DNA of 8,353 nucleotides from an uncultured Hymenobacter sp. (GCA_937871705.1 CALMOO010000702.1:232-8584); one strand, 5' to 3'. Positions 1-6,416 are shown, numbered from the stretch's first letter. A program made the numbers and translations. Notes: generated by a model from the letters alone, not told the origin.

Positions 1-1120
1 GGAAGTGCTCGTTGGTAAACAAGGCTTCGTTGATGCCACCCTGCTGGCTGATTTCCTGCAGAATGGGCGTGAAGATGTTGCTGAGCGCATTGGTGGCCGT
101 GCGCGGCACCCGCGAGGCAATGTTGGGCACGCAATAGTGCACCACGTCGTACTTGCGAAACACCGGTTTGCTGTGGGTAGTCAGCTCGCTGGTTTCGAAA
201 CAGCCGCCCTGGTCGATGCTGATGTCGATGATGATAGAGCCGGCCGCCATGCTGGCTACCATGCTCTCGGGCACCATAAAGGGGATGCGCCCCTCCTCCA
301 CGGCCAATGCCCCAATCACCACATCGGCCCGCCGAATCTGCTGGCTCAAGGCAAAGGTGTCGAGGGTGCTGGTATAAAGCTGCGCGCCTAGGTTATGCTT
401 GAGGCGACGCAGTTTATAAAGGTGGTTATCAAATACTTTTACTTCGGCGCCCAGCCCGATGGCGGCGCGCGCCGCGTACTCGGCCACCGTGCCCGCGCCA
501 AGAATAACAACCTGCGACGGCGGCACGCCCGTAATGCCGCCCAGGATAATGCCCTTTCCCTCGTTGGAACGGGCCAGGTACTCGGCCGCTACCAGCATCA
601 CCGTCGAGCCCGCGATTTCGCTCATGGCCCGCACCACGGGGCGCGCGCCGCTGGGGTCTTTTATCAGCTCAAAGCCGATTGCATTCACCTTCTTGCGCGC
701 CAGGGCGTTGATAAACTCGGGCGTCATCGTCCCCATTTGCAGGGCCGAAATCAGCGTTTGGCCGGCGCGCAGGTACTCGATTTCATCGAGCACGGGCGGC
801 GCCACTTTCAGGATAACGTCGGCCTTGTAGACTTCCTCCGTGGAGTAGGCAATGGTGGCGCCGGCTTCGGAATAGTCATGGTCGGAGTACTTGCTGGGCT
901 CGCCGGCGCCGCTTTCCAGCATCACTTCGTGGCCTTCGTTCACGAGGTGCAGCACGGCTTCGGGCGTGAGGCCCAGCCGGTTTTCCTGCAGCGAGGTTTC
1001 TTTGGGCAGCCCGATAAAGAGCTTGCGCTTGCGCGTTTCCACCGCCAGCATCGACTCCTGGGTGAAATAGGCGCGGCTGGTTGCCAGCGCCCCAAAGCCG
1101 GATGGTAGCTGTTCGGCCAT
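1..1120 (-). CDS. ald: Alanine dehydrogenase family protein, C-terminus cut by window edge
   Basis: By family, this cytosolic enzyme catalyses NAD-dependent interconversion of L-alanine with pyruvate and ammonium. The visible part is 373 residues from the ATG at 1120, and only the C-terminal end is missing. The N-terminal substrate domain carries GLPKET (37-42) and ENRLGLTPEAV (46-56). The Rossmann fold shows VVILGAGTVAEYAARAA (204-220), followed by the acidic residues of VKVFDNHLYKLRRL. IDISIDQGGCFETS (298-311) matches the conserved aspartate region of the family (D303), and PNIASRVPRTATNALSN (332-348) is typical of alanine dehydrogenases. From memory of characterised enzymes, their catalytic histidine (in a LHLA motif) aligns with Q128 here (SALQMG), so the reaction is a little less certain than the family. 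An in-frame ATG at 1135 would add five residues (MIEKV) made from the 7-bp repeat, so I prefer 1120. It lies downstream of tsaE on the same strand, behind a repeat-filled 101-nt gap. Confidence 0.88.
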   Translation of the reverse strand, partial: MAEQLPSGFGALATSRAYFTQESMLAVETRKRKLFIGLPKETSLQENRLGLTPEAVLHLVNEGHEVMLESGAGEPSKYSDHDYSEAGATIAYSTEEVYKADVILKVAPPVLDEIEYLRAGQTLISALQMGTMTPEFINALARKKVNAIGFELIKDPSGARPVVRAMSEIAGSTVMLVAAEYLARSNEGKGIILGGITGVPPSQVVILGAGTVAEYAARAAIGLGAEVKVFDNHLYKLRRLKHNLGAQLYTSTLDTFALSQQIRRADVVIGALAVEEGRIPFMVPESMVASMAAGSIIIDISIDQGGCFETSELTTHSKPVFRKYDVVHYCVPNIASRVPRTATNALSNIFTPILQEISQQGGINEALFTNEHF

Positions 1121-1129
1121 AACTTTTTC

Positions 1130-1262
1130 AATCATCAATCATCAATTATCAATTATCAGTGTTCTATCAGCATTTTACCTTTCCGGCTGTAGGCGCCGTA
1201 GAGACTGATAATTGATAATTGTTAATTGTTAATTGAAAACTGCTCATTGATAATTGATAATT
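1130..1262. repeat. Two inverted arrays of 7-bp tandem repeats
   Basis: The left array (1130-1157) is four heptamers: AATCATC twice, then AATTATC twice. The right array (1207-1262) is eight heptamers in the opposite sense: GATAATT twice, GTTAATT twice, two degenerate units (GAAAACT, GCTCATT), then GATAATT twice. Positions 1143-1160 and 1204-1221 are perfect 18-bp reverse complements around a 43-nt centre, so RNA or single-stranded DNA could form a stem-loop. The tract is strikingly AT-rich against its GC-rich neighbours. It occupies the tsaE-ald gap and enters the 3' end of tsaE, whose stop codon lies inside it. Heptameric short tandem repeats of this kind are known from cyanobacteria and also occur in Bacteroidota. 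A role as terminator or promoter is possible but not shown. Confidence 0.85.
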
Positions 1263-1665
1263 GTCTAGATTCTGGGCCAGTTACGGTCAACTCGACTTGC
1301 AGCTTGGCCGCGGGTAGCAGGCCCGCCACGCGGGTGGGCCATTCTACCAGGCAAAGATACCCCGAATCGAAGTACTCGGCCGCACCAAGCTGAGCAGCTT
1401 CGGCCTCCGAATCGATGCGATAAAAGTCAAAATGGTAGATGGGCCGCCCCTGGCCGTCGCGGTATTCGTTGACCAGCGCGAAGGTGGGGCTGGTAATATC
1501 GTCGCCTACCCCCAGCGCCGCGCCCAAGGCCCGGATGAGTGTGGTTTTGCCTGCCCCCATCTCCCCCTCGAAGGCCACTACCGAGTGGCCACTCGCCGCA
1601 ATGGCCGCCGCCAACTGGTGGGCCGCCTCGGGCAGCGCGGCAGGGGTAGGAATGTTGATAATCAT
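1222..1665 (-). CDS. tsaE: tRNA t6A37 biosynthesis ATPase TsaE
   Basis: TsaE is the P-loop ATPase that works with TsaB and TsaD to put threonylcarbamoyl on A37 of ANN-decoding tRNAs in the cytoplasm. The protein has 147 residues, normal for the family. It shows the Walker A motif GEMGAGKTT (34-42), the conserved ITSPTFALVNEY stretch (57-68), HFDFYRID (78-85) and the late VEWP motif (107-110). I chose the ATG at 1665 (MIINIPTPAAL). An upstream in-frame ATG at 1692 would add MIAANSLNN, but that codon sits beside the REP-like hairpin and is less likely. The last residues, roughly SIINEQFSINN, are encoded by the 7-bp repeat array, and the TAA stop (1222-1224) lies within it, so the native C-terminus has probably been replaced or extended. 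It follows miaE after 64 nt. Confidence 0.93.
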   Translation of the reverse strand: MIINIPTPAALPEAAHQLAAAIAASGHSVVAFEGEMGAGKTTLIRALGAALGVGDDITSPTFALVNEYRDGQGRPIYHFDFYRIDSEAEAAQLGAAEYFDSGYLCLVEWPTRVAGLLPAAKLQVELTVTGPESRQLSIINEQFSINN

Positions 1666-1693
1666 GTTGTTTAAGCTGTTTGCTGCTATCATG

Positions 1694-1721
1694 CGTCATG
1701 CTTCGCAAGCTCAGCATGACG
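1694..1721. repeat. REP-like hairpin between miaE and tsaE
   Basis: CGTCATGCT (1694-1702) is perfectly reverse-complemented by AGCATGACG (1713-1721), with a 10-nt loop. An alternative inner pairing (GCTT with AAGC, 1700-1703 and 1707-1710) is also possible. Read on the minus strand the core is GTCATGCTGAGC followed by GAAGCATGAC. From memory this resembles a short dispersed repeat family common in Hymenobacter and other Bacteroidota. It lies just after the miaE stop, where such hairpins often protect mRNA ends or reduce read-through. There is no T-run, so it is not a textbook terminator. Confidence 0.6.
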
Positions 1722-1729
1722 GACTATCG

Positions 1730-2326
1730 TTAGTGCATCCGGTCGTTGCGCACCGGCAAGTTGACGATGATTTCACCCTCAATCTTTAACAATTCTTGCA
1801 AGCGGGCATCTACATCGGCGGGGTCGCAGTATTCCTTAGCTAGGTCTACATAGCTCACGAAGTGGCCCGCCTCACTGGCCATTAGCTCGTAATAGAACTG
1901 GCTTAGCTCGGGGTCGCGGTCTTGCAGGTGCAGCCACAGCAGCTTAAAGCGCTCGCAAGAGCGCGCTTCGATGAGCGACGACACCAGCAGTTGGTCGAGC
2001 AGCTGGCGCTCGCGGGGGCCGCCCTTGCGGATGTGCGCCATGAGCTGCACTACGTACTCGTCGCGCCGCGGCCGGCCCAGGGGCAGGTTGCGCTTGCGCA
2101 GCTCCTTCACTACCCGGTCAAAGTGCTCCCACTCCTCGGCCACCAGAGCGGTGAGCTCATCTACTAATCGCTCTTTCTCCGGATAATGCACAATGAGCGA
2201 AATGCCCGTGCTGGCCGCCTTCTGCTCGCAGTAAGCATGGTCAACCAGGATTTCTTCGAGGTTTTTGCTGGCAATATCCACCCAGCGCGGGTCGGTATTA
2301 AGCTTGAGCTTGAGGATGGTCTTCAC
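1730..2326 (-). CDS. miaE: MiaE-family tRNA-(ms2io6A37) hydroxylase
   Basis: MiaE is a diiron monooxygenase that hydroxylates the isopentenyl side chain of ms2i6A at tRNA position 37, using O2. The 198-residue protein has the ferritin-like ligand pattern: E34 in DHAYCEQKAAS, E65 and H68 in EEWEHF, E120 in SSLIEARSCERF, and E152 and H155 in SEAGHF. The opening KLNTDPRWVDIASKNLEEIL is typical of family N-termini. The start is GTG (2324-2326): no in-frame ATG exists between it and the in-frame stop at 2411-2413, and the first internal Met (96) is far too late. The GTG lies at the edge of the long inverted repeat upstream, so the natural start region may have been altered by that element. With tsaE next, two tRNA position-37 modification genes are adjacent. 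Bacteroidota members are assigned by homology, and their exact tRNA substrate is inferred. Confidence 0.88.
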   Translation of the reverse strand: MKTILKLKLNTDPRWVDIASKNLEEILVDHAYCEQKAASTGISLIVHYPEKERLVDELTALVAEEWEHFDRVVKELRKRNLPLGRPRRDEYVVQLMAHIRKGGPRERQLLDQLLVSSLIEARSCERFKLLWLHLQDRDPELSQFYYELMASEAGHFVSYVDLAKEYCDPADVDARLQELLKIEGEIIVNLPVRNDRMH

Positions 2327-2549
2327 CGCAGATTGAACTGATTTAACGGATTTCGTGGATACGCCGCTGCGCGGCTGACTAAGTTGTAGGCTTGCGCTTA
2401 GCGCGTCAATTTACTGGCTGGGCTCGTGGTAAGCCTAGTCGCAAGCTTCCGCTATAAAGCCTGCACTCGCATCAGAATGCAAACCTACAAACTAGTCAGC
2501 CGCGTAGCGGCGTATCCGCGAAATCCGTTAAATCAGTTTAATCTGCGGT
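2325..2549. repeat. 225-bp MITE-like element with 71-bp inverted arms
   Basis: Positions 2325-2395 and 2479-2549 are reverse complements at 65 of 71 positions. My counted mismatches on the left arm are at 2335, 2356, 2369, 2382, 2383 and 2391. The outer ends read ACCGCAGATT...AATCTGCGGT. Each arm contains its own small hairpin: GCCGC/GCGGC at 2363-2367 with 2371-2375, and at 2499-2503 with 2507-2511. The centre of about 83 nt has no convincing reading frame, and it contains a short palindrome (GCGCT-T-AGCGC, 2394-2404). The element exactly fills the gap between the porin stop codon (2549-2551) and the miaE GTG (2324-2326). A transcript through it would form a very long hairpin. It could be a non-autonomous mobile element or a dispersed structural repeat. 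I see no clear target-site duplication. Confidence 0.85.
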
Positions 2550-4519
2550 TAGCTGAAGAACCGCCAGCGCACGCCCAGCTGCAAGCGGCGCGGATAGCCC
2601 GTGTAGTAGGGGGTAGTAAAATACCCGTTGTAGCCATACGGGTCCAGGCCTTGGTTGACGTAGGCTACTTTTATGAACAGCGTTACGGCGTTTATCTGGG
2701 CCGTCAGGAAGACGTTGGCCACCGCGTAGTTGCGAATAGTGAAGTTATCCTGCAAGTAAAACTGCTGGGTGCTGGGGCTGTAGTTGTAGCCCCGAAAGCG
2801 CGACTGATAATAGACCTCGCCCCCAATCTGCGCGAGGGCGGCTTTTTTAAACACGTAGGTCTGATAGTAAACTCGCGACTCGGTCACGAGCGCCGGAATG
2901 CGGATGCCTTCACTCAACGTGTCGGACGCGCCCACGGTGTACGTGGCTTGGTTGTCGAAGAACAGCTTTCCAACCCGGAAGCGGTGACGCACAAAGCCGA
3001 TGAGGAGCTGCTTCGAGGCGGAGAGCTGCGCGGGTACGCCGGCTTGGTTATAGTAAACTAAGTCAGTGAGGTTTACAACTGCTGCGCTGGCTTCAATCGA
3101 GTGCTCGGCCAGAAACGGCAGGCGCTGCTTGAGGCGCACCGTCAGCTGGTTGGTGTTGGTGTTAGAAAAACTGTTTGTCCAATTATAATGGTTGCCCAGG
3201 AACCGCAGTTGCGTCAGCGTGGGCGCGTAGGAAGTAGTCAGCACCTCGGCCGAGAGCGGACCCGTACGGATGGCTCCGCGCAGCCAGTACTCGCCCAGCG
3301 CCGTGTTGCCCAGGGGCTTATACTCGCCAGCCACCTCCACGGCATAGATGGTGCGGTAGTTGAACGCCGCGGTGCCTCCCAGAAACAATTGCCCGCCACT
3401 CTGAGGGTACACCTCAATGTGGGGGGGTAGGGGCGTGATGCTACCCACCGGGGTTACGGAGCTGTACTGGGTTGACTCGCGGAGCGAATACAGCCGGTAC
3501 CGGCCATAGAGGTTGTATTCTACGCGGTCGCTGTGGCCGCGCACGCCCACCGTGTTTTCGGCCTGCCGGTAAGTAGTCCGGTCAAGGGTAGCTGTCGTAT
3601 TAACTAAGGCAGCTGGGTAAAAACTCAGGTCGCTCTTGCCCGTGGATTGATTTAGCCCCGCCAAGTCCGCGTCGATATACCCGTTATACTGCCGCCTAAT
3701 ATCCAGAATATCGTAGGCTGTGAGCCCACGTCCCAGCAGGCGGTACGACTGGAACAGATGCAGCTCGTCGCGGTCGTCGGTGTTGGTCGCAAAGTTTAGG
3801 CGCACCGCTTCCCGGTCGTAGTTAAACAAGTCGCTGGGATATTTCTCCGTGGGCAGCGGCTGAATGCCGCCCTGCTCGGTGGCGCGGTGGCGGGTATTAA
3901 CGATGCTGGCCAGCAGGTGGTAGCGCTCATCCTCGGTCTGGTAGCGCACCGAAAAGGTGGTGGCGTTGTGCTCTACCAGGCCGGTGCCGGAGTTTTCGCC
4001 CAGCACCTTATTTGAGGCAAAGCGCTCGTAGTCAAGGCCGATGCTAAAATTTTTCTTCAGCGAGCGGTTGTAGCTGATTTCAAATACCTGCTCGCCCGCC
4101 GAGGTTTGCACGTACCGGAAGAAGGAATATGGCGAGCGGGTATCGTAGTACGGTGCCTGGCTGCCCTCACGGGCGTAGCGGTCGAACACGTTGCGGCCCA
4201 GGCGCGCGCCCAGCTCCAAGTTGGGCCGGTAGAGCAGCGGCCGCGACGCCGAGCCCACCGTGCCCAGGTCTTGCTGAAACGTGCTGTCGTGAAACCAAAA
4301 CCGCTGCTGTGGCCAGTGCACCAGCGACGTGTCGATGACCGTGCCGCGCGTGGAGTCGTGCTGCACCTCGGCCTCGTAGATGATGTGGGTCGTTTTGGGG
4401 CCGTAAAGCACCTTGGTCGAGTCATCGACAATCTGAGCTTGCCCGGCCAGCGGCGCGCCCAGCAGCAGCCCCAGTGCCAGCAAAAGCCAGTGAGCAGCAA
4501 CGTTTTTAGTAGAAACCAT
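2549..4519 (-). CDS. Putative outer-membrane porin (Porin_10-type beta-barrel)
   Basis: This is a predicted outer-membrane beta-barrel of 656 residues, of the Bacteroidota 'putative porin' family. Transported solutes are unknown. A signal peptide is clear: MVSTKN, a hydrophobic stretch (about 8-24), then likely cleavage after A28 in AGQA-Q. The mature part has the family-like YYDTRSPYSFFRYVQ segment (124-138), followed by many alternating, aromatic-rich strands (e.g. EISYNRSLKKNFSIGLDYERF), and ends with QLGVRWRFFS, a typical barrel C-terminus with terminal aromatics. I chose the ATG at 4519 because it directly precedes the signal peptide. A GTG at 4534 would only add five residues. The TAA stop lies at the very edge of the inverted-repeat element. 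It is 55 nt downstream of lpxK on the same strand, so two envelope genes are grouped and possibly co-transcribed. Confidence 0.85.
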   Translation of the reverse strand: MVSTKNVAAHWLLLALGLLLGAPLAGQAQIVDDSTKVLYGPKTTHIIYEAEVQHDSTRGTVIDTSLVHWPQQRFWFHDSTFQQDLGTVGSASRPLLYRPNLELGARLGRNVFDRYAREGSQAPYYDTRSPYSFFRYVQTSAGEQVFEISYNRSLKKNFSIGLDYERFASNKVLGENSGTGLVEHNATTFSVRYQTEDERYHLLASIVNTRHRATEQGGIQPLPTEKYPSDLFNYDREAVRLNFATNTDDRDELHLFQSYRLLGRGLTAYDILDIRRQYNGYIDADLAGLNQSTGKSDLSFYPAALVNTTATLDRTTYRQAENTVGVRGHSDRVEYNLYGRYRLYSLRESTQYSSVTPVGSITPLPPHIEVYPQSGGQLFLGGTAAFNYRTIYAVEVAGEYKPLGNTALGEYWLRGAIRTGPLSAEVLTTSYAPTLTQLRFLGNHYNWTNSFSNTNTNQLTVRLKQRLPFLAEHSIEASAAVVNLTDLVYYNQAGVPAQLSASKQLLIGFVRHRFRVGKLFFDNQATYTVGASDTLSEGIRIPALVTESRVYYQTYVFKKAALAQIGGEVYYQSRFRGYNYSPSTQQFYLQDNFTIRNYAVANVFLTAQINAVTLFIKVAYVNQGLDPYGYNGYFTTPYYTGYPRRLQLGVRWRFFS

Positions 4520-4543
4520 GCGGTTTGACAACACTCAATTTTT

Positions 4544-4568
4544 GCCGCCGCGGGTGCGCTGCGGCGGT
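4544..4568. other. GC-rich hairpin between lpxK and the porin gene
   Basis: CCGCCGC (4545-4551) pairs with GCGGCGG (4561-4567) across a 9-nt loop, and a G-T pair can extend the stem at 4544 with 4568. In the minus direction used by both genes, the stem is followed by an A-run rather than a T-run, so it is not a standard intrinsic terminator. It may act as mRNA structure in the lpxK-porin transcript, or be chance in GC-rich DNA. Confidence 0.4.
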
Positions 4569-4574
4569 CTGAAC

Positions 4575-5657
4575 TCATAAAAGTACCGGTTGGCCAGCCG
4601 CCCGGCCCGGCAGCAGCTGCCGCAGCTGCGCCGCCCCCGCCCCCAGCAACGCCACCCGCACCGGAATCGTGTACACGGGCAGGCCCGCCAGGGCCTCGGC
4701 CAGGGCAGGCGCCAGCAGCCGGGTAGCGTCTTTTTCGGTGGTAAAAATAACCTGCCCGGCCTGCCACCGCGCCCGCACCGCCGCCAGGTCGGCCGCAGAA
4801 AAGGCGTGGTGGTCGGGAAAAATAATCTCGTCGGCCAGCGGGTAGCCGGCGCCCAGCAGGTGCTCGCGCAGCGGCCCCGGCTGGGCAATGCCTGTTAGCA
4901 ACCAAAAGGGGGGGTAGGGCGCCACCAGCGGCCCGCGCGCCCACGCGGCCGCCGTGAGCGGCCGGGGCGCGGCGTAAGCGTAGGCCGAAAACAGCACCGG
5001 CACCCCGGGCCGGGCGTAGCGTCGCACCTGGGCCACTACCTCGGCTTGAGCCGCCGCAGCCATATCGAGTGGGCATTTTGTGATAATGATTACGTCGGCG
5101 CGGGCGGCCCCGGCGCGGCTTTCGCGCAGGCGGCCGGCGGGCAGCACGGCATCGTGGTAAAAAGGCCGGGCCAGCTCGGTGAGCAGAATGTTGAGCGCGG
5201 GCCGCACGCGGCGGTGCTGATAGGCATCGTCGAGCACGACTACCGTGATTTCGGGGTGCGTCTGGCGCAATAAGTCGAGACCGAATTGGCGGTTTTCGGC
5301 CACCGCTACGGGTACACCCTCGGCGCTAAACTGCTGAAAATACTGCCACGGCTCGTCGCCCACGGTGGCGGCCGAGTCGGTAGCCGCGGCTAGGCGCGGG
5401 CCATGAGTTTGGCGGCCGTAGCCGCGGCTCAAGATGGCCGGACGCTGGCCTTGGCGCCGCAGTTCTTCCACTAGCCAGGCCACATGGGGCGTTTTGCCGG
5501 TGCCGCCCACGCGCAGGTTGCCTACCCCTATCAGCGGCACCCAGCCGGGCCGCGACGCCTTCCAGCCCCGGTCGTAGAGCCAGTTGCGCCCCGCCAGCAC
5601 GGCGGCATAGAGCCAGGAAAAAGGGAGCAGCAGCCAGGCCGGCCAGGGAGGAAGCAT
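4575..5657 (-). CDS. lpxK: Tetraacyldisaccharide 4'-kinase LpxK
   Basis: LpxK phosphorylates the 4' position of the lipid A disaccharide intermediate using ATP, at the inner face of the cytoplasmic membrane, the sixth step of the Raetz pathway. The protein has 360 residues, slightly long for the family. An N-terminal hydrophobic segment (about 5-22) fits the membrane anchor. The Walker A region is GVGNLRVGGTGKTPHVAWL (44-62). It is followed by LSRGYGR (76-82), VGDEP (99-103), VVLDDAYQHRRV (140-151) with the paired aspartates, LPAGRLRES (172-180), IITKCP (191-196) and a late TTEKDATRL. The ATG at 5657 begins MLPPWPAWLLLPFSW, matching usual family starts. An in-frame ATG at 5696 would add 13 residues (MGQRSALDADLCP) read out of the palindrome and is less likely. 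It diverges from the SMUG2-type gene and precedes the porin gene. Confidence 0.95.
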   Translation of the reverse strand: MLPPWPAWLLLPFSWLYAAVLAGRNWLYDRGWKASRPGWVPLIGVGNLRVGGTGKTPHVAWLVEELRRQGQRPAILSRGYGRQTHGPRLAAATDSAATVGDEPWQYFQQFSAEGVPVAVAENRQFGLDLLRQTHPEITVVVLDDAYQHRRVRPALNILLTELARPFYHDAVLPAGRLRESRAGAARADVIIITKCPLDMAAAAQAEVVAQVRRYARPGVPVLFSAYAYAAPRPLTAAAWARGPLVAPYPPFWLLTGIAQPGPLREHLLGAGYPLADEIIFPDHHAFSAADLAAVRARWQAGQVIFTTEKDATRLLAPALAEALAGLPVYTIPVRVALLGAGAAQLRQLLPGRAAGQPVLL

Positions 5658-5697
5658 GGGACAAAGGTCGGCATCCAGGGCCGACCTTTGCCCCATG
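5655..5697. promoter_or_regulatory. Near-palindromic divergent start region of lpxK and the glycosylase gene
   Basis: The 18-bp arms CATGGGACAAAGGTCGGC (5655-5672) and GCCGACCTTTGCCCCATG (5680-5697) are reverse complements with one mismatch, around a 7-nt loop. Each arm carries an ATG on both strands. With the preferred starts (minus ATG at 5657, plus ATG at 5695), the genes are only 37 bp apart and the palindrome is the whole divergent control region. On both strands GACCTTTG ends 4 nt before the preferred ATG. This resembles the Bacteroidota -7 box TAnnTTTG with a G in place of the first T. No good -33 box is visible. A dimeric-regulator operator, overlapping promoters giving nearly leaderless mRNAs, or a mere structural repeat are all possible. 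Confidence 0.5.
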
Positions 5698-6381
5698 CCC
5701 CAGAACTTTCCCGCGCGCCTGCTGCACCTGCTGCGCAGCTTTCCCCTACCCCCCGACCCACTGCCGGGCGCGGTCGAAGTCCGCAGCTCTTTCCAGGACC
5801 CCGCCGTAGCGGCCATTCTCACCGAGTTTGCGCAGAAATATTACCGCACTGATAATCAGCGCGTTGGCGTTTTCGGCATCAACCCCGGTCGCTTTGGCGG
5901 GGGCCGCACGGGCGTGGCCTTCACCGACCCGGTGGCCCTCACCGACATCTGCGGCATCAGCCACGCGCTGCCCAAGCAGCGCCGCGAGCTGTCGAGCGAG
6001 TTCGTGTATAAGTTTATTGCCGAGCTGGGTGGCCCTACCCCCTTCTACGAGCATTTTTTTCTTAGCTCGGTGTATCCGCTGGAGCTCACGCACGCCGGCA
6101 AAAATTACAATTACTACGACGCGCCCGCCCTCATCAAAGCCCTGTGGGCCGATATGCGCCTCTCGCTGACGCAGCAGGCCGAGCAGCTGCACCTGCGCCG
6201 CGACGTGGCCGTGAGCCTGGGCCGCCGCAACGGCGAGTTTCTGACCAAGCTCAACAACGAGCTGGGGTTGTTCGAGCGCATCGAAATACTTGACCATCCG
6301 CGCTTTCTCATGCAGTATCGGCGCCGGCTTCTGGCTGAGAATGTAGCGCGCTACGTGGAGGTACTGGGCGGCCTTATTTAG
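5695..6381 (+). CDS. SMUG2-type uracil-DNA glycosylase family protein
   Basis: This is a predicted base-excision DNA repair enzyme of the uracil-DNA glycosylase superfamily, in the SMUG2-like group often annotated as DUF4918. It has 228 residues. The first active-site motif is GINPGRFGGGRTGVAFTDP (61-79), which parallels the GMNPGPFG motif of SMUG1, with N63 at the catalytic asparagine position. The C-terminal motif is DHPRFLMQYRR (200-210), with H201 at the place of the second catalytic region. Between them are the family-like ELSSEFVYKFI (98-108), FYEHFFLSSVYPL (117-129) and KNYNYYD (136-142). I prefer the ATG at 5695. The upstream ATG at 5656 would add 13 residues read from the palindrome and would overlap lpxK. 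Which damaged base it removes cannot be told from the sequence. It is the first gene of the plus-strand block, divergent from lpxK. Confidence 0.87.
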   Translation: MPQNFPARLLHLLRSFPLPPDPLPGAVEVRSSFQDPAVAAILTEFAQKYYRTDNQRVGVFGINPGRFGGGRTGVAFTDPVALTDICGISHALPKQRRELSSEFVYKFIAELGGPTPFYEHFFLSSVYPLELTHAGKNYNYYDAPALIKALWADMRLSLTQQAEQLHLRRDVAVSLGRRNGEFLTKLNNELGLFERIEILDHPRFLMQYRRRLLAENVARYVEVLGGLI

Positions 6382-6416
6382 CCACCGCTTTTTTCAAAGC
6401 GAGTGATGGCGTTTTT
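6381..6416 (+). terminator. Weak candidate terminator after the glycosylase gene
   Basis: CGCTTT (6386-6391) pairs with AAAGCG (6396-6401) around TTTC. GCCA (6381-6384) can pair with TGGC (6407-6410) as an interrupted outer stem, and five Ts follow at 6412-6416. The stem is imperfect, so this is tentative. The rest of the gap before nif3 (to 6491) holds a possible TATAAT at 6478-6483 and otherwise nothing I recognise. Confidence 0.3.

Noticed and set aside
1130..1262. CRISPR array
   Set aside because: The units are 7 bp, contiguous and inverted halfway. There are no spacers and no cas genes.
2325..2549. Integron attC site or IS element
   Set aside because: There is no transposase or integrase frame, the arms are far longer than attC core sites, and the attC core consensus is not evident. 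No clear target-site duplication is visible.
2426..3061. Plus-strand frame beginning inside the inverted-repeat element and running into the porin gene
   Set aside because: It is antisense to the porin and has no recognisable domain, so it does not show that the element encodes a protein.
4544..4568. Rho-independent terminator for lpxK
   Set aside because: In the transcribed direction the hairpin is followed by an A-run, not a T-run.
4057..5076. Long minus-strand reading frame of 339 codons spanning the porin 5' end and the lpxK 3' end
   Set aside because: It is low-complexity, rich in Gly, Ala, Arg and Pro, and lies in a shifted frame across two well-supported genes. It is typical GC-rich shadow coding.
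5746..6297. Minus-strand frame of 183 codons opposite the glycosylase gene
   Set aside because: No family motifs are visible, and it mirrors the SMUG2-type coding sequence.
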